Shown: positions 44,639-55,943, counted from the stretch's first letter. The stretch is DNA of 64,000 nucleotides from Heterohyrax brucei (GCA_028571685.1 CM053146.1:23719431-23783430), one strand, 5' to 3'. The notes: generated by a model not told the origin, from the sequence alone. Made by a program: numbers and translations.

Positions 44639-45344
44639 AGGCACTAGAATTACATGACAGAGAATTAAAATCTTTAATGTTCAGAGCTGCTCAGGAGTTA
44701 AAGCAAAACCAGACAAAAATGAGGAAAAAATAGACAAATTCATGGAAAAGGCAGATATAGCTATGGAAAAATTTAGGTAAATAATACAGGAACAAGATAC
44801 CAAAATAAATTCACAACTAAAAAGCATGCAAAAACATTAACTAGAAATCCAAAAGATAAACAATAAGATTTCAGAAAGGGCTGAGAAGCAGGTTTGACAT
44901 GATGGAAAATGTGATCAGTGAGATTCAAGACAAACACTTGGATACAACTCTGAGGAAAAATCAGGAAAAGAAACAAATGAAGAAATCTTGAGAATTATGT
45001 AGGATAAAATTGAAAGCAAAATTGGCATGTGATGAGAGTTCCAGAGCAGGGGGAGAAAATGGAAAACACAGACAGGATTACTGAAGAAATGCTGACAAAA
45101 AAAAAAACTTCCCTAATATCAAGAAAGATAAAAATCTGACCATCCAAGAAACTCAATATACCCCATATAGGATAAACCCTAAAAATAAATAGGGAAGGTA
45201 TATAATCACACTAACTAAAGCCAAAGGCAAAGAAAAATTTCTGAGGGCAACTCAAGAAAAACAAATAGTCATACATAGAGGAGAAACAATAAGACTAAGC
45301 TCTGATTATTTGGCAGAAACCATGGAGGCAAGAAGGCAATGGGA

Positions 45345-45345
<1 letters not shown>

Positions 45346-45402
<57 letters not shown>

Positions 45403-45412
45403 GTATGTATAT
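45346..45412. repeat. (TA)n and (TATG)n microsatellite in L1 ORF1
   Basis: About 22 TA units, then 5 TATG-type units, right after 'AAGGCAATGGGATGATA'. In other copies this site of ORF1 reads straight from 'GGGATGACA' to 'CCTTGAA', so the tract expanded inside the coding remnant. Confidence 0.95.
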
Positions 45413-45592
45413 AAAACCTTGAAAGAAAAAAAAAATCATCAACCAAGGATAATGTATCCTGGAAGACTCTCATTTAAATATCATAGCAAAATTAGGACAT
45501 TTTCAGATAAACAGAAATTAAGAGAATATGTAAAAACCAAACTGAACTTACAAGAATTATTAAAGGGAACCCTTTGGTTTGAGAACAAATAG
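45413..45592 (+). pseudogene. L1 ORF1 C-terminal domain remnant
   Basis: Encodes 'QPRIMYPGRLSFKYHSKIRT' and 'DKQKLREYVKTKLNLQELLK', the standard ORF1 C-terminus. The upstream frame is destroyed by the microsatellite. Confidence 0.85.
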
Positions 45593-46014
45593 AAGATCAC
45601 AACCTGAAACTAGAATGCAAGATTGTACCAGTCAGATACCTGCCTAGGAAATACATTCTCAAAGACTATGCAAAATCAAAAGAGTTACAGTAGGGAATCA
45701 GAGAGGTTAATCTGTAAATGACAATAATGTCAGAACCATAAAAGGGAAACTAAATGGTATAGATATATAACTTTCTAATGGAGTAGAAGGCAAGTTAATA
45801 CCAAGTAATAATAGACTTATTTAAATCAAGGAAGATAAAAATAAATTTCATGGTAACCATAAAGTTAAGAAACCTACTCATCAAAATAAAGAAGGAAAAG
45901 CTTTCAAAACAAAATCCAAAATCTACAAAAGCAAAACAAGTGAAAAAGGAATGTACAAATGAAAGAAACTCAGCACAAGAGAATAAGACAACAACAACAA
46001 AAATCAGCACTTTT

Positions 46015-46590
46015 TAAAATGACAGCAATTACATCACACCTATCAATAATTACACTGAATGTAAGCGGCCTAAATTTACCCATAAAGAGACAAAGAGTAT
46101 CAGAATTGATTACAAACAAAAAAAAAGAGAGCGATCCATCAAAATGCTGCTTACCTGAGAAATATCTTAGAAGCAAAGACAAAAATGTATTAAAAATCGA
46201 AGGATTGAAAAAAATGTATCAAGCAAATAGCTATCAAAGCAGAGCAGGAGCAGCAATGCTAATTCCAGATAAAATAGACTTTGAAACAAAATCCATCATA
46301 AAGACAAAGAAAGGCACTATATAATGATTAAAGGGATAATCCATCATAAAGACTTAACAATAATAAACATCTACACACCTAATGATAATGATAGTCCTCC
46401 AAAATAAATAAAACAAACTCTAACAACACTGAAAAGAGAAATGAATAGTGTCACAATAATAGCAGGAGACTTCAACACACCATTGTTGGTAAAGGACAGA
46501 ACATTTAGAAAGAAACTCAACAAAGATATAGAAGAGCTGAAGGGCACAATCAGCAACTTGACATCATAGACGTATATAGAACACTCCACC
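46015..46590 (+). pseudogene. L1 ORF2 endonuclease remnant
   Basis: 'ITLNVSGLNLPIKRQRVSEL', then 'MYQANSYQSRAGAAMLIPDK'. Where other copies have 'CLQETH' this one has 'CLPEKYL', so glutamate is shifted in context. The GDFNTP-type box follows in another frame ('IIAGDFNTPLL', about 46460-46490). Broken. Confidence 0.85.
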
Positions 46591-47615
46591 CAACAGCTGC
46601 AAAGTACATATTCTTTTCCAACTCACAGAATTTTCTCCAGGCCTGACCACATTTTAGGTCTCAGAACAACCCTCAACAAAATGCAAAACACTGAGATAAT
46701 ACAAAGTACCTTCTCTGACCAAAATGCCATCAAAGGAGAAATTAACAACAGAAAGAACAATGGAAAAAAAAAAATCGGTCATGTGGAAAGTGAATAAAAA
46801 CCATTGGGTAAAAGCAGAAACCAGAGATGGAATAAAAAATTCTAGAATCAAGTGAGAATGAAAACCCTTCATACCCAAACCTTTCAGACACAGCAAAGGC
46901 AGTCCTCAGAGATCAATATACAGCAATAAATATACACATAGAAAAGAATAAAGGGACAAAATCAAACTGGTAGCTATATGACTTCAAAAAACAGGAAAAG
47001 AACAGCAAAAGAAGCCCACAGCCACCAGAGAAAAGGAAACAATAAAGATGAGAACAGAAATAAGTGAAACAGAAAATTGAAAAACAATAGAAAGGATCAA
47101 CAGAATCGGCAAACAACTGACAAAAGAAAATCAGGAGAGAATTCGCATAACCCAAATAAGGATGACATAGGGGACATTCCAACAGACCCAAATGAAATAA
47201 AAAGGATTATAACAGAGTATTAAGAAAATCCAAAGACTTCATCAAAAGAATTAAAAGACCATCTACAGAATGGGAAAAAATATTTGGCAACTCTATGTCA
47301 GACCGACGCCTGATCTCCATAATCTATAAGGTTCTACAAAATATCAATAACAAAAATACAAATCATCCAATTAAGCAATGGGCAAAGGAGATGGACAGAC
47401 ACTTCTCTACAGAGGAGACCCAGGTAGCCAAAAAACACATGTGGACAAGCTTGCGATCATTAATTATTAAAGAAATTCAAATCAAAATGACAATGAGATA
47501 CCATCTCACCCCAACAAGATTGGCCATGACCCAAAAAAGGCAAAACAATAAATGTTAGAGACGCTGTGGAGATATTGGAACTCTCCTTCACTGTTGATGG
47601 GATTGCAGAATGCTT

Positions 47616-47849
47616 TGGACAAAGTCATTTGTTCTTGAATCAAATACGTATCTAATATGGATGAAACATAAATAGTAAAATTAAAAAGATATAATTAATC
47701 TTTCAAATATGATATACACCTCTACAGTACTTTCAATAACCAAAATATAAACAGGTCTGCAGGGGTGATGTAGAAGACCTGCTGGAACCCAGGTCCAGGG
47801 GAAGATAAGGTGAGAGTGAATTCATTTCCGGTGGCTAATAGTTGTATCT
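47616..47849. other. Single-copy AT-rich spacer
   Basis: Nothing recognised. Confidence 0.35.
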
Positions 47850-48127
47850 TAGGAAAAGTACAAGCAGAATGCTTCTAAGAAGGATAGCTAGACTACCTCT
47901 TACATACATATGTATTCTGAGGAGGGATCAGTCTCTGAAGAAGACATCATGTTTTTTAAAGTACAGGGTCAGTGTGAAAGAGGAGGACCCTCAATGAGAT
48001 GGATTGATACAGTGGCCGCAACAATGGGCTTAATGGAACAATGATTGTTAGTACGGTTCTGTGGTACATAAGATTGCTAGGAGAGGGAAATGACTCAACA
48101 GCACCTACCAACAGCAATAACAACACG
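47850..48127 (+). mobile_element. RTE/BovB-clade LINE 3' end
   Basis: 'GAGGAGGGATCAGTCTCTGA', 'ATGAGATGGATTGATACAGT', 'GCACCTACCAACAGCAATAA'. 5'-truncated. Confidence 0.85.
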
Positions 48128-48459
48128 CTGAGCATACCCACTACCAACATGAAGCTAGATAGTAGAACTAGGCTCACTGGTTGAAACTAGAGTGTAAGGC
48201 AGATCATCCCTGCTGTGAAAGAAATCTGAAGATGTTGTCCACATACAAATGAAGAGAAGTTTGCCATCAAGATTTAAGACAGGGATTCTGCAGATGCAAT
48301 GTTTCTAGGAGGATGAGAGCCCTAAACTACAACATGGTTTTTGTTTGATGTGTCTCAAGGGATTGAGGAGTAACTGTTAAAACAACTAGATATTAACAGA
48401 AAGAGGGGAAAAGAAAAATTTTCTGCCTGTATTATGGTTAGGATATTTTTCTTTTTTTT
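48128..48459. other. Single-copy stretch
   Basis: Nothing recognised. Confidence 0.35.
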
Positions 48460-48668
48460 TGTTAAGTTGTTGACATTTTGTGTATATTTTGGTTATTATA
48501 GTTTTATTGGACACCTGGTTTCTGAAGGTGTGCTCCCAGACCATAGTTTCTCTTTTCACTTTTTTTGGTAAACACTTTGATGAGCATATGTTTAATTCTT
48601 ATGAAGTCCTATTTATTTATCTTGACTTTTGCCATTTGTATTTAGGCTGTGTATGTGCAACCAAATGC
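48460..48668 (-). mobile_element. Old L1M fragment, antisense
   Basis: 'GATGAGCATATGTTTAATTC', 'TTATGAAGTCCTATTTATTT' match the reversed ORF2 region that reads 'LDFIK' in old L1s. Confidence 0.5.
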
Positions 48669-48674
48669 CTTCTG

Positions 48675-49440
48675 TAATTTGGTTCCTTGGTTTGGTGGTC
48701 TAGAGTCATAACTTCACAGAACATCCCAGTTAATTAGCCTAACAACATGTTTAGTGTTTCTGTCCTTCCTCCTATTTCATTGTGTAGTGCCTAGGGTCTT
48801 AAAATCTTACAAGTGACCAGCCAAGGCAAGACAATTCATCTCTATTTGTCTAGAACAACAGAGGAATGAAAGCCACGATAGGAGGAAGATATGGAGTGTG
48901 TGGCTGATTACCTCCATAAACAATTGCTTCCCTTGCCATGAGACTAGAAGTGCCTGGCTACCATTACTAAATATCTTGATCAAAAATTCAGTTGAAGAAT
49001 CTTGATTAAAAGGGGAGAAATGCACAATAGAACATTAAATTCTTATAGACTGTAGACATTCTAGAGCCATAGATGACCCTAAAATTATTAACCTAAAGTA
49101 ATCTTTAAACTTTAAATGAGAAATACTCCTTGAAGTCCTCTTAAAACTGGACAATAACTTGTAAAAAAAAGAAAAAAAAAAGTCTACTTTGAGCATGGTT
49201 CTCTTTTAAGAGCTATCTATATAGGATTAAATTGACAACAGCAATCTGAAAGATTAAGTAGGAATCTTAGGGGGCAATGAGTTTATGTTAATGAGGGACG
49301 AACAACTCAGAAGAAGAGTGTGAGGATGGTTGCACAACTTCAAAGTATGATCACTATCACTGTGTTACACACGTAGAAACTGCTAAATTGGTATATGTTT
49401 TGCTGTGTATATTCTCAGCAATACTAAAATAAATAAAATT
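48675..49440 (+). mobile_element. L1 LINE 3' UTR, second copy of the 9.7 kb subfamily
   Basis: Colinear with 9695-10535: 'CATTGTGTAGTGCCTAGGGT', 'AAGTGCCTGGCTACCATTAC', 'GAGTTTATGTTAATGAGGGA', 'GTATATGTTTTGCTGTGTAT', tail 'AATAAATAAAATTT'. Confidence 0.78.
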
Positions 49441-49454
49441 TAGAGACAGAAAAC

Positions 49455-49733
49455 AGAAATTCTCAGTCAAGAAAAACTTACGACACAGAGTGACCATATC
49501 ATGTGTGCACTTTATGGTTCTGTGCACCTGTAGAATGTTGTCCTGCTGACCTCTTACTGGAGGAAGGGTAGTGGGTGGAGAGGAGGGGATAGGAGATTGT
49601 TGCAAGGATAAGACGTGTATGGAGCGGAGGAAGAGTGTGCTGTCACCAGGCAGGGAGAGCATATAGGTGGGCATGCAATTTATATGGGAATGTACATTGT
49701 CATTCAATCATAATAAAAAAAAAAAACTTGCAA
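49455..49733 (+). mobile_element. L1 LINE 3' end, short
   Basis: Last 270 bases of the type at 52631-53568: 'GAGTGACCATATCATGTGTG', 'GGATAAGACGTGTATGGAGC', 'TATATGGGAATGTACATTGT', then A12. It sits just beyond the tail of the preceding L1. Confidence 0.9.
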
Positions 49734-50879
49734 ACCAAAACTCAAAATACATGAAGAAAACTAATATTAAAATAATAGACTAAAAAAAAATAGATTTGTT
49801 TTTACTCCAAATGAAGTGAAAATAGTAGAATTACAAAAATGACTTTAAATTTGGTTTGTGGCACAGAAGAATTTAGGGTAGACCACAGATTTCACTGCAA
49901 AAATAAAATTCGAAAAAAATCTTGTTTTTAAAGGAAGGAGAATTGTAGAAACAAAATAACATGAACTAAAAGTTCTAGGAAGAAAGAGTTGTTCAGACAT
50001 GAGTAGTCTGTTACTGTCTGTTTTCCTCCCTGGGCACTTTCGCTGATTTTAGATTTGGTTGTACATCAGACTTGGTCCACACAGAGGGATTCGACTAAAG
50101 CAGGGAGAAATGAGCAAAGATTTCAAAGGTTGTGCAGGACTGGCTTGACAATTTGGAAACCTTGGGAGCTATCAGTTCACAGCTAGTTTTCCCACAGCTT
50201 ATTTGCAAAATGTGGGGTTATATGACAGGCATAGAGAGTTGAAAAGGTGGGGTGCAATCTCCCTTCCTCTCACAGTGCTTAGGAGAAATGTTCCAGCTTG
50301 AGGAGTGAGGCTTACTTCAAACACATGTCTAGTCTCCTCCTCAAGACATTTGCCAGATTTGGAAATGGCAAAACTCCAGACTTCTGAAGATTGAGATCAG
50401 GTTTCCCTCAGTATTTTAAGATTAAGAAGATAGAAACAAACCCAAGGGTACAAATCCAAGAACTAGAATGCAAAGGACTATTACCAAGACTGCAAACCAG
50501 CCCCAACCCAACTCAAGCTCCATTAATTACAGTTATCAGCCCCTTATCCATCTGCATAACTGAGGAGACAGGCAGCTCTGGCTGCCACACTGTAGAGGCT
50601 GTCTCCTTTGCAATTCCTTTTAATACAATGTCTGGCATATAATAAAAAATTACTAGATACATAGAATCTACAAAAATGAATCAACAGAATAGTCTCTACA
50701 TATAATACTAATATCTAGAAAATAATAACAATACTTTTCAAAAAGATTTTAAAAGATCTCAGAATGGTCAACCGTATAGAAAATGTGAATTACAAAAACA
50801 ATGACTGCAAGGGGAAATAGAAAACCTAAATTATTCATAATCACTAAAGTAACTCAACCTATAATAGTATAACCATAAC
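49734..50879. other. Single-copy stretch
   Basis: No confident repeat, apart from a possible L2-like end near 50625-50655 ('GTCTGGCATATAATAAAAAA'). A plus-strand open stretch at 50391-50642 starts without ATG and shows no domain. Confidence 0.3.
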
Positions 50880-50985
50880 GTATTGACATGGAGTTAATTC
50901 CCTGCAGGATTTCCAGAGATTCAAGCTACCAAACTCTGGTTAGCAGCCAAGTGCTTAACCACTGCACCTCCAGAGACCCTAAAAG
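50880..50985 (-). mobile_element. AfroSINE fragment, reverse
   Basis: 'TTGACATGGAGTTAATTCCC', 'GGTTAGCAGCCAAGTGCTTA', 'CCACTGCACCTCCAGAGACC'. The middle part is missing. Confidence 0.75.
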
Positions 50986-51059
50986 ATACTAAAGCTAATT
51001 TTAAGTGATGTTTTACAAACCTTTAAGAAAAATTATGTTGTATATTAGAAAAATTGTTT

Positions 51060-51335
51060 CAGAGTTTAGAAGAAACAGGAAACTACTCCAAATGTATTTT
51101 ATGAGCTAGCCCAAACTTGGCATGAAATATGGACAAGAAACTTGGATGAATATGGACAAGAAAATAATATTATTGGCCAATCTCACAAACATTCATACAA
51201 GAAAAAATTAAATAAAGCTTTAGCACATCAAATCAATCACAGAATGAACAAAAATGTGTCAACATTATGTAAGGGTTATCCCCCAAAAAGCAAGAATATT
51301 TCACATTGACAAAACAACATAAGAATGCATAAAAT
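51060..51335 (+). mobile_element. Old L1M reverse transcriptase region
   Basis: 'GGACAAGAAAATAATATTAT', 'GCACATCAAATCAATCACAG', 'AAGGGTTATCCCCCAAAAAG' follow the old L1 order around the fingers domain ('DQVGFIPG' region). Very diverged. Confidence 0.55.
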
Positions 51336-51422
51336 TACTTCTACATACTTTTGTTGTCAGGGAGAAAGGATAAGGAAAAAGATAATTACTATAATAATTT
51401 ATATAGATTTATTGAACTATAA

Positions 51423-51576
51423 ACCAAAAAACAAATCTGTTGCCAGTAAGTCAATTATGACTCCTTACAACCCTATAGGACAGAGTCTTATTGCCCCATA
51501 GGGTTTCCAACAAGTAGCTGATGGATTCGACCTGCCAATCACCAAATGCTTAAATGCTGTGTCACTAGGGCTCCTA
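51423..51576 (-). mobile_element. AfroSINE, reverse
   Basis: 'TGTTGCCAGTAAGTCAATTA', 'CCCCATAGGGTTTCCAACAA', 'GCTGTGTCACTAGGGCTCCT'. Confidence 0.88.
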
Positions 51577-51582
51577 CTGAAG

Positions 51583-51636
51583 TATACCAAACCACTCAAC
51601 CCAGTGCCATAGAGTCGATTCTGATACGTGACATAC
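51583..51636 (-). mobile_element. AfroSINE 3' fragment, reverse
   Basis: 'TACCAAACCACTCAACCCAG', 'TGCCATAGAGTCGATTCTGA'. Only the first 55 bases of a reversed copy, CpG-retaining, in tandem with the previous one. Confidence 0.75.
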
Positions 51637-51669
51637 AGTAAGCTGGGCAAAGTTAATTGTGCAATTTGC

Positions 51670-52112
51670 TAAATTATGACATATACATATACTTATGAAA
51701 CCATCAGTATAATCAAAATAATGAACATATCCATCACCTCTGAATGTTTCCTTGTATCCTGTTATGCTCTCTCCTTTTTGCCCTCCCCCAAACAGCCCCT
51801 CTCCTCAAGTCACCACTGATCTTCTTTCTGTTACTATAGATTAGGTTGTATTTTCCAGAGTTTTATGTAAGTGGAATAATATAACATATCCCCTTCCCTT
51901 TTTTCTTTTTTAATCTGACATATTTCACTGAGAATAATGATTTTGAGGTTCATTCGTTGTTTCATACATATCAATAGCTTACTCTTTTTTATTTACTAAG
52001 TAGTATTTCAGCATTCAGATACAACATAATTTATCTGTGAGCATGTTGATAAACATTTAAATCCTTTACAGTTTGAAGCTTTTACGAAGCTGCTGTGATT
52101 TCTATATAAACA
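51670..52112 (-). mobile_element. Old L1M 3' region, antisense
   Basis: 'ATAATGAACATATCCATCAC', 'CACCACTGATCTTCTTTCTG', 'GTTTATCTG'-like and 'TAGTATTTCAGCATTCAGAT': the familiar reversed order of an old L1 end. Confidence 0.75.
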
Positions 52113-52630
52113 CAATCTCAAATAAAATCCCCGCAGATAAATTTTTTTCAAAAATTTACAAACTGATTCTAAAATTTATATGGCAATGCAAATGACCTAA
52201 AATAGCCAAAGCAACTTTGAAAAAAATCAAAATATTTAATTAATTGCATTCAAGATTTATTGCAAAGTTATAGTAGTCAACATATTTTGATTTTGATTTT
52301 TTTAAAAAAAGCATGTATATTAATGGAACAGAATTGCAAATCCAGAAATAGCTCTCATATTTATGATCAACAGATTTTCAACAAAAGGCCTAAGGCAACC
52401 AAATGGGGAGAGAATCTTTTCAGCAAATGGTGCTTTAACAGTTGGATTGACACTTAGAAAAAAAATTTTTCTCATGCCAAACAGTAATTCAGAATGGATC
52501 ATAGACCTAAACTAAAATCCTAAAATTTCTAGAATAAAATAGAAAAAAAGTCTTGATGACCTTGGTAGCAAAGGCATTTAAACCAAACACAAAAATTGCA
52601 TGTAAGTAAAATAAATACGACTTCATCATA

Positions 52631-53568
52631 TTTTAGATTAGATAGTTGTTAGAAGTCTGGTTGGGTGAAATCAGTACAGCACACATTAGAAACAAGAACA
52701 ATACAAGGGGACTTCAGCATAACTTGAATACTCCTTCCATCTTAACCCAATATTGCAAGGATAGAGTAGCTGGGGCAGGGGGCAGGGGACCATGCTCTTA
52801 GGCGAAATTGAGGCCAATTGGCACAACTAGCGTTTTGGTAAGAGAGCTCTCTGCACCCCACGTTGGTGAGTGGCGTCTGGGGTCTTAAAAGCTGCCAAGC
52901 TGCCATCCGAGGACACAGCAAATGGTCCCAAATCAGCCAGAACGGATGCTCACCAAGGACCAAATGACATGGGGTAAAGACAACCCAGAAGATAGAGAGA
53001 CCCACATCAGTGGGTGCCTACATCGACCTGGGACCGGAAGAACTGGATGGTGCCTGGCCACCACCGGTGATAGCCGCGATGGAGCTCACTAAGTTGAGTC
53101 TCACTGGCAACACAAGAATAAAAAGGGGTGCACCCTGAGATCTCCACTAAAAGACCTCAATTCACGGTCCAGCGGTTTCGGGGTCCCCCTGGGAGCATGG
53201 ACCCTGTCCCTGATGCTACCCTTGCCCATAAATCATAACGAAGGTCCACTCTTCGGACACGAATGGATTGGACTTGGCAATGCAGAGTGACCATATATTG
53301 GATGCACTTTATGGTTCTATGCATCTATAGGATGTCATCCTGCTGACCTCTGGCTGGAGGAAGGGGAGTGGATGGAGAGGAGGGGAAAGGAGGCTGTTGG
53401 GAGGATGAGACATGTATGGAGCAGAGAGGAACAGTGTGCTGTCACCAGGCAGGGAAAGCAGTGGAAGCTGCACATAGGTGGGCATGTAAATTTATATGGG
53501 AATGTACATTTTCACTCAGTCATATTAAATAAAATAAATAAATAAAAAATAAAATAAAATTTAAATGT
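52631..53568 (+). mobile_element. L1 LINE 3' end, CpG-rich, probably the youngest L1 here
   Basis: 5'-truncated copy covering only the 3' UTR: 'GGCGTCTGGGGTCTTAAAAG', 'GACCGGAAGAACTGGATGGT', 'TGATAGCCGCGATGGAGCTC', 'GGTCCAGCGGTTTCGGGGTC', ending 'TTATATGGGAATGTACATTT' and an 'AAATAAATAAATAAAAAAT'-type tail. It retains CpGs that read TG or CA in the other copies of this family in the window, which points to less decay. Inserted into the old L1M. Confidence 0.9.
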
Positions 53569-53697
53569 ATCCTCTTTAAAAGACAGTGTTAAGAAAATGA
53601 AGAGAAGCCTCAGACTAGGAGAAAATACTGGTGAAACATCTGTCCAACAAAGGATTTTTATCTCTGGATCTAAAAAGAACTTTTACAAATTAATAAC

Positions 53698-53911
53698 AGA
53701 CCCAAACCAAACCAGCTGCTGCTAAGCTGATCCCGACTCCTGACGACCGCATGTGTTTTGAGCAGAGCTGTGCTCCACACGATTGTCGCGGCTATGACCT
53801 TTGTGCTGCAGACTGCCAGGCCTTACTTCCAAAGCATCCCTCAGTGGGTTCAAACCTCTGTCCTTTCTGTTAGTAATCCTGCAAGTAACCATTTGTATCA
53901 CCCGGGGACTA
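53698..53911 (-). mobile_element. AfroSINE, long-type, reverse
   Basis: 'GCTGCTAAGCTGATCCCGAC', 'GAGCTGTGCTCCACACGATT', 'TCAGTGGGTTCAAACCTCTG', 'GTATCACCCGGGGACT'. CpGs retained. Confidence 0.9.
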
Positions 53912-54046
53912 ATTAGTAGACAGACAACCCAGCTCTTAAACGTAAGCCAAATATCTGAACAGACTCCACAAAAGACAGTTTGAATGACAAGTAGACACAT
54001 GAAAATGCGCCCCTCTTCTTCAGGCACTTACAACAACAGCATCAAA

Positions 54047-54194
54047 ATACTCCCTGCTACGGAACCACTTCCAACTTGTAGCAACCCTGTAGGGCAGAGT
54101 ACAACTGCCCCAGAGGAGCTCCAAGCAGTGGATTCAACCTGCTGATTTTGGGGTTAGTAGCTGATCTCTTAACCACCACACCACCACAGCTCCT
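54047..54194 (-). mobile_element. AfroSINE, reverse
   Basis: 'GCTACGGAACCACTTCCAAC', 'GCAACCCTGTAGGGCAGAGT', 'CTTAACCACCACACCACCAC'. Confidence 0.88.
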
Positions 54195-54244
54195 TTTTAG
54201 GGACATGTAAATTAAAGATATAAGGAAACACTTCTATGTATCCA

Positions 54245-54446
54245 TCAAACTCTATGCAGTGGAGTCAATTTTGACTCCTAATGACCATATAGGGCAGAAT
54301 AGAACAATCTCACAGGGTTTCCTAGGCTATAACCTTTACAGAAACAGCCTGCCACCTCTTTCTTCCACAGGGTGGCTGGTACATTAAAACTACTCACCTT
54401 TAGGTTAACAGCTGAGCTGTTAACGAATGCTCCACCAGGAATCCTT
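54245..54446 (-). mobile_element. AfroSINE, long-type, reverse
   Basis: 'TATGCAGTGGAGTCAATTTT', 'TATAACCTTTACAGAAACAG', 'GCTGAGCTGTTAACGAATGC', 'CCACCAGGAATCC'. Confidence 0.88.
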
Positions 54447-54454
54447 ACACACAA

Positions 54455-54622
54455 ATTAAAAACCGTAACTCATGATGTCTAGTCAATTCTAACTTATAAT
54501 GACCCTATAGGATAGAGTAGAACTGCCACATAGAGTTTTCAAGAAGCACCTGGTGGATCTGAAATGCCAGTATTTATGGTTAGCAACTGTAGCCCTTAAT
54601 CATTACACCACCAGGGTTTCCT
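54455..54622 (-). mobile_element. AfroSINE, reverse
   Basis: 'AAAAACCGTAACTCATGATG', 'ATAGAGTAGAACTGCCACAT', 'CATTACACCACCAGGGTTTC'. Only about 8 bases separate it from the previous copy. Confidence 0.88.
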
Positions 54623-54959
54623 ATATACGTGTTAGAAGGTTCAAAATGTAAAAGGCTGTCAAGTGTTGGCAGAGATGTGGAACAACTAAAATTTTTAAAT
54701 ATTGCTGGTGATAATGGAAAATCACATCATTTTGAAGACACACTGGCAGTGTCTTAAAAAGTTAAATATATGCCTATCATATAAGTTAGCCATTCCACTC
54801 CTTATTGAAGAAAAATACAAGCATTTGTCCACTCAAAGAGTTGCACATAAGTGATTATAGCATCATAGCAATAATCAGTCACTATAAGAAGCTGAAAGTA
54901 GTAAAGCTGTCCCTTATGTTTGCAATATATGTATCAGGTAGAAGATCCAAGCAAAGTTT

Positions 54960-55485
54960 TCAAACAAAAAGGGAGTTCATCAGTATGTTTAGCTTAACAT
55001 ACAGAAAGCAATAGCATTTCTATATACCCACAATAATATTACAGCATATCAAAATAAAAATAATCAATTAGAAAAATATAATGTTCTAAACACTAAAACT
55101 ATAAGTTAATTAGGAACAACTGTAACAAGATATATTCAATAAACTTAATGGAGAAATATCATAAAATATTAGGGATAAAAGATACAGTGGGTAATTAAAA
55201 ATGTAGTCATGTTAAACACTTAGAAAAGTTTAATAAGACAATCATCCTAACTAGTTTATAAGCTAAATGTAATATCATTAAAATACCTATGAGAATTTTT
55301 CCTCAAGTGCTAAAACTCACACAGATTAGCATAATAAAGGGCCGAGAGTGACCAAGAAAATTTGAAGAACAGGAACAATTTACCCTTCTAGATATTAAAA
55401 CTTATTTTAAAATTATACTAATTAAAATGGTATAGTATTGGTATTGACTTGGAGGGAAAAAATAGAAAACAGGAGAAATTTTAGA
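54960..55485 (+). mobile_element. Old L1M ORF2 thumb and connection region
   Basis: 'GCATTTCTATATACCCACAA', 'TTCAATAAACTTAATGG', 'TACCCTTCTAGATATTAAAA', 'ATGGTATAGTATTGGTATTG' follow old L1 order. This part of ORF2 precedes the part at 52125, so it is a second element or a rearranged piece. Confidence 0.65.
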
Positions 55486-55634
55486 AAGGTATCTTTGGGA
55501 AATGTAGACATGGCACAGAAAATCAGAGGGGAAAGGTTTTAGAGCAACTGAGAAGAGATAATTGTATTGCCTATGTCATCAACCGCTCCTATGACCAAGA
55601 GATGCTTAATATATACAAAATATATCACCCAAAT

Positions 55635-55943
55635 TTTGTTGTTATTGTTAGGCGCCAACCCTCCATAGGAGAGGAGAGTGAAACACTGTCTAGTCCTGTG
55701 CCATGCTCACAATTGTTGCTGTGTTTAAGCCCATTGTGGCAGCTATGTGTCAGTCTATCTCACTGGGAGTCTTCCTCTTTGTCAATGATCCTCTGCTTCA
55801 TTAAGCATGATATCCCTCTCCAGGGACTGATTCCTGCTGATGATATAGCCAAAGTATATGAGACAAAGTCTCACAGTTCTCACTTCTAAAGAGCATTCTG
55901 GCTATACTTCTTGCAGGACAGATCTGTTCATTCTTCTGACTCA
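55635..55943 (-). mobile_element. RTE/BovB-clade LINE 3' end, reverse
   Basis: 'GTTGTTATTGTTAGGCGCCA', 'AGTCTATCTCACTGGGAGTC', 'CCCTCTCCAGGGACTGATTC', the reverse of the RTE terminus, then the start of its coding end. Confidence 0.85.

Larger units (their letters stand above)
42790..47615 (+). mobile_element. L1 LINE, sense, long 5' UTR and deleted ORF2
   Basis: 5' UTR about 42790-44400, with a weak repeat of the phrase 'CCAGTAACCA' at about 43047 and 43255. ORF1 runs about 44400-45590, split by an AfroSINE and a (TA)n tract. ORF2 starts about 46015 with the endonuclease, reaches the beginning of the reverse transcriptase near 47220, then jumps at about 47228 to the C-terminal 'KDFIKRIKRPSTEWEKIF' and ends near 47615 without a 3' UTR. 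An inactive relic missing roughly 2 kb of reverse transcriptase. Confidence 0.85.
52125..54880 (+). mobile_element. Ancient L1M ORF2 3' half, split five ways
   Basis: Pieces 52125-52630, 53569-53697, 53912-54046, 54195-54244 and 54623-54880 read in order as one old L1 ORF2: 'AACAGATTTTCAACAAAAGG', 'CAAATGGTGCTTTAACAGTT', 'AATGGATCATAGACCTAAAC', then 'AGGATTTTTATCTCTGGATC', 'TAGACACATGAAAATGCGCC', 'CAAGTGTTGGCAGAGATGTG', 'GCCATTCCACTCCTTATTGA'. The inserts are one L1 and four AfroSINEs. No frame survives. Confidence 0.8.

Noticed and set aside
50391-50642. 83-codon open stretch
   Set aside because: Starts without ATG and ends near an L2-like tail; no domain.
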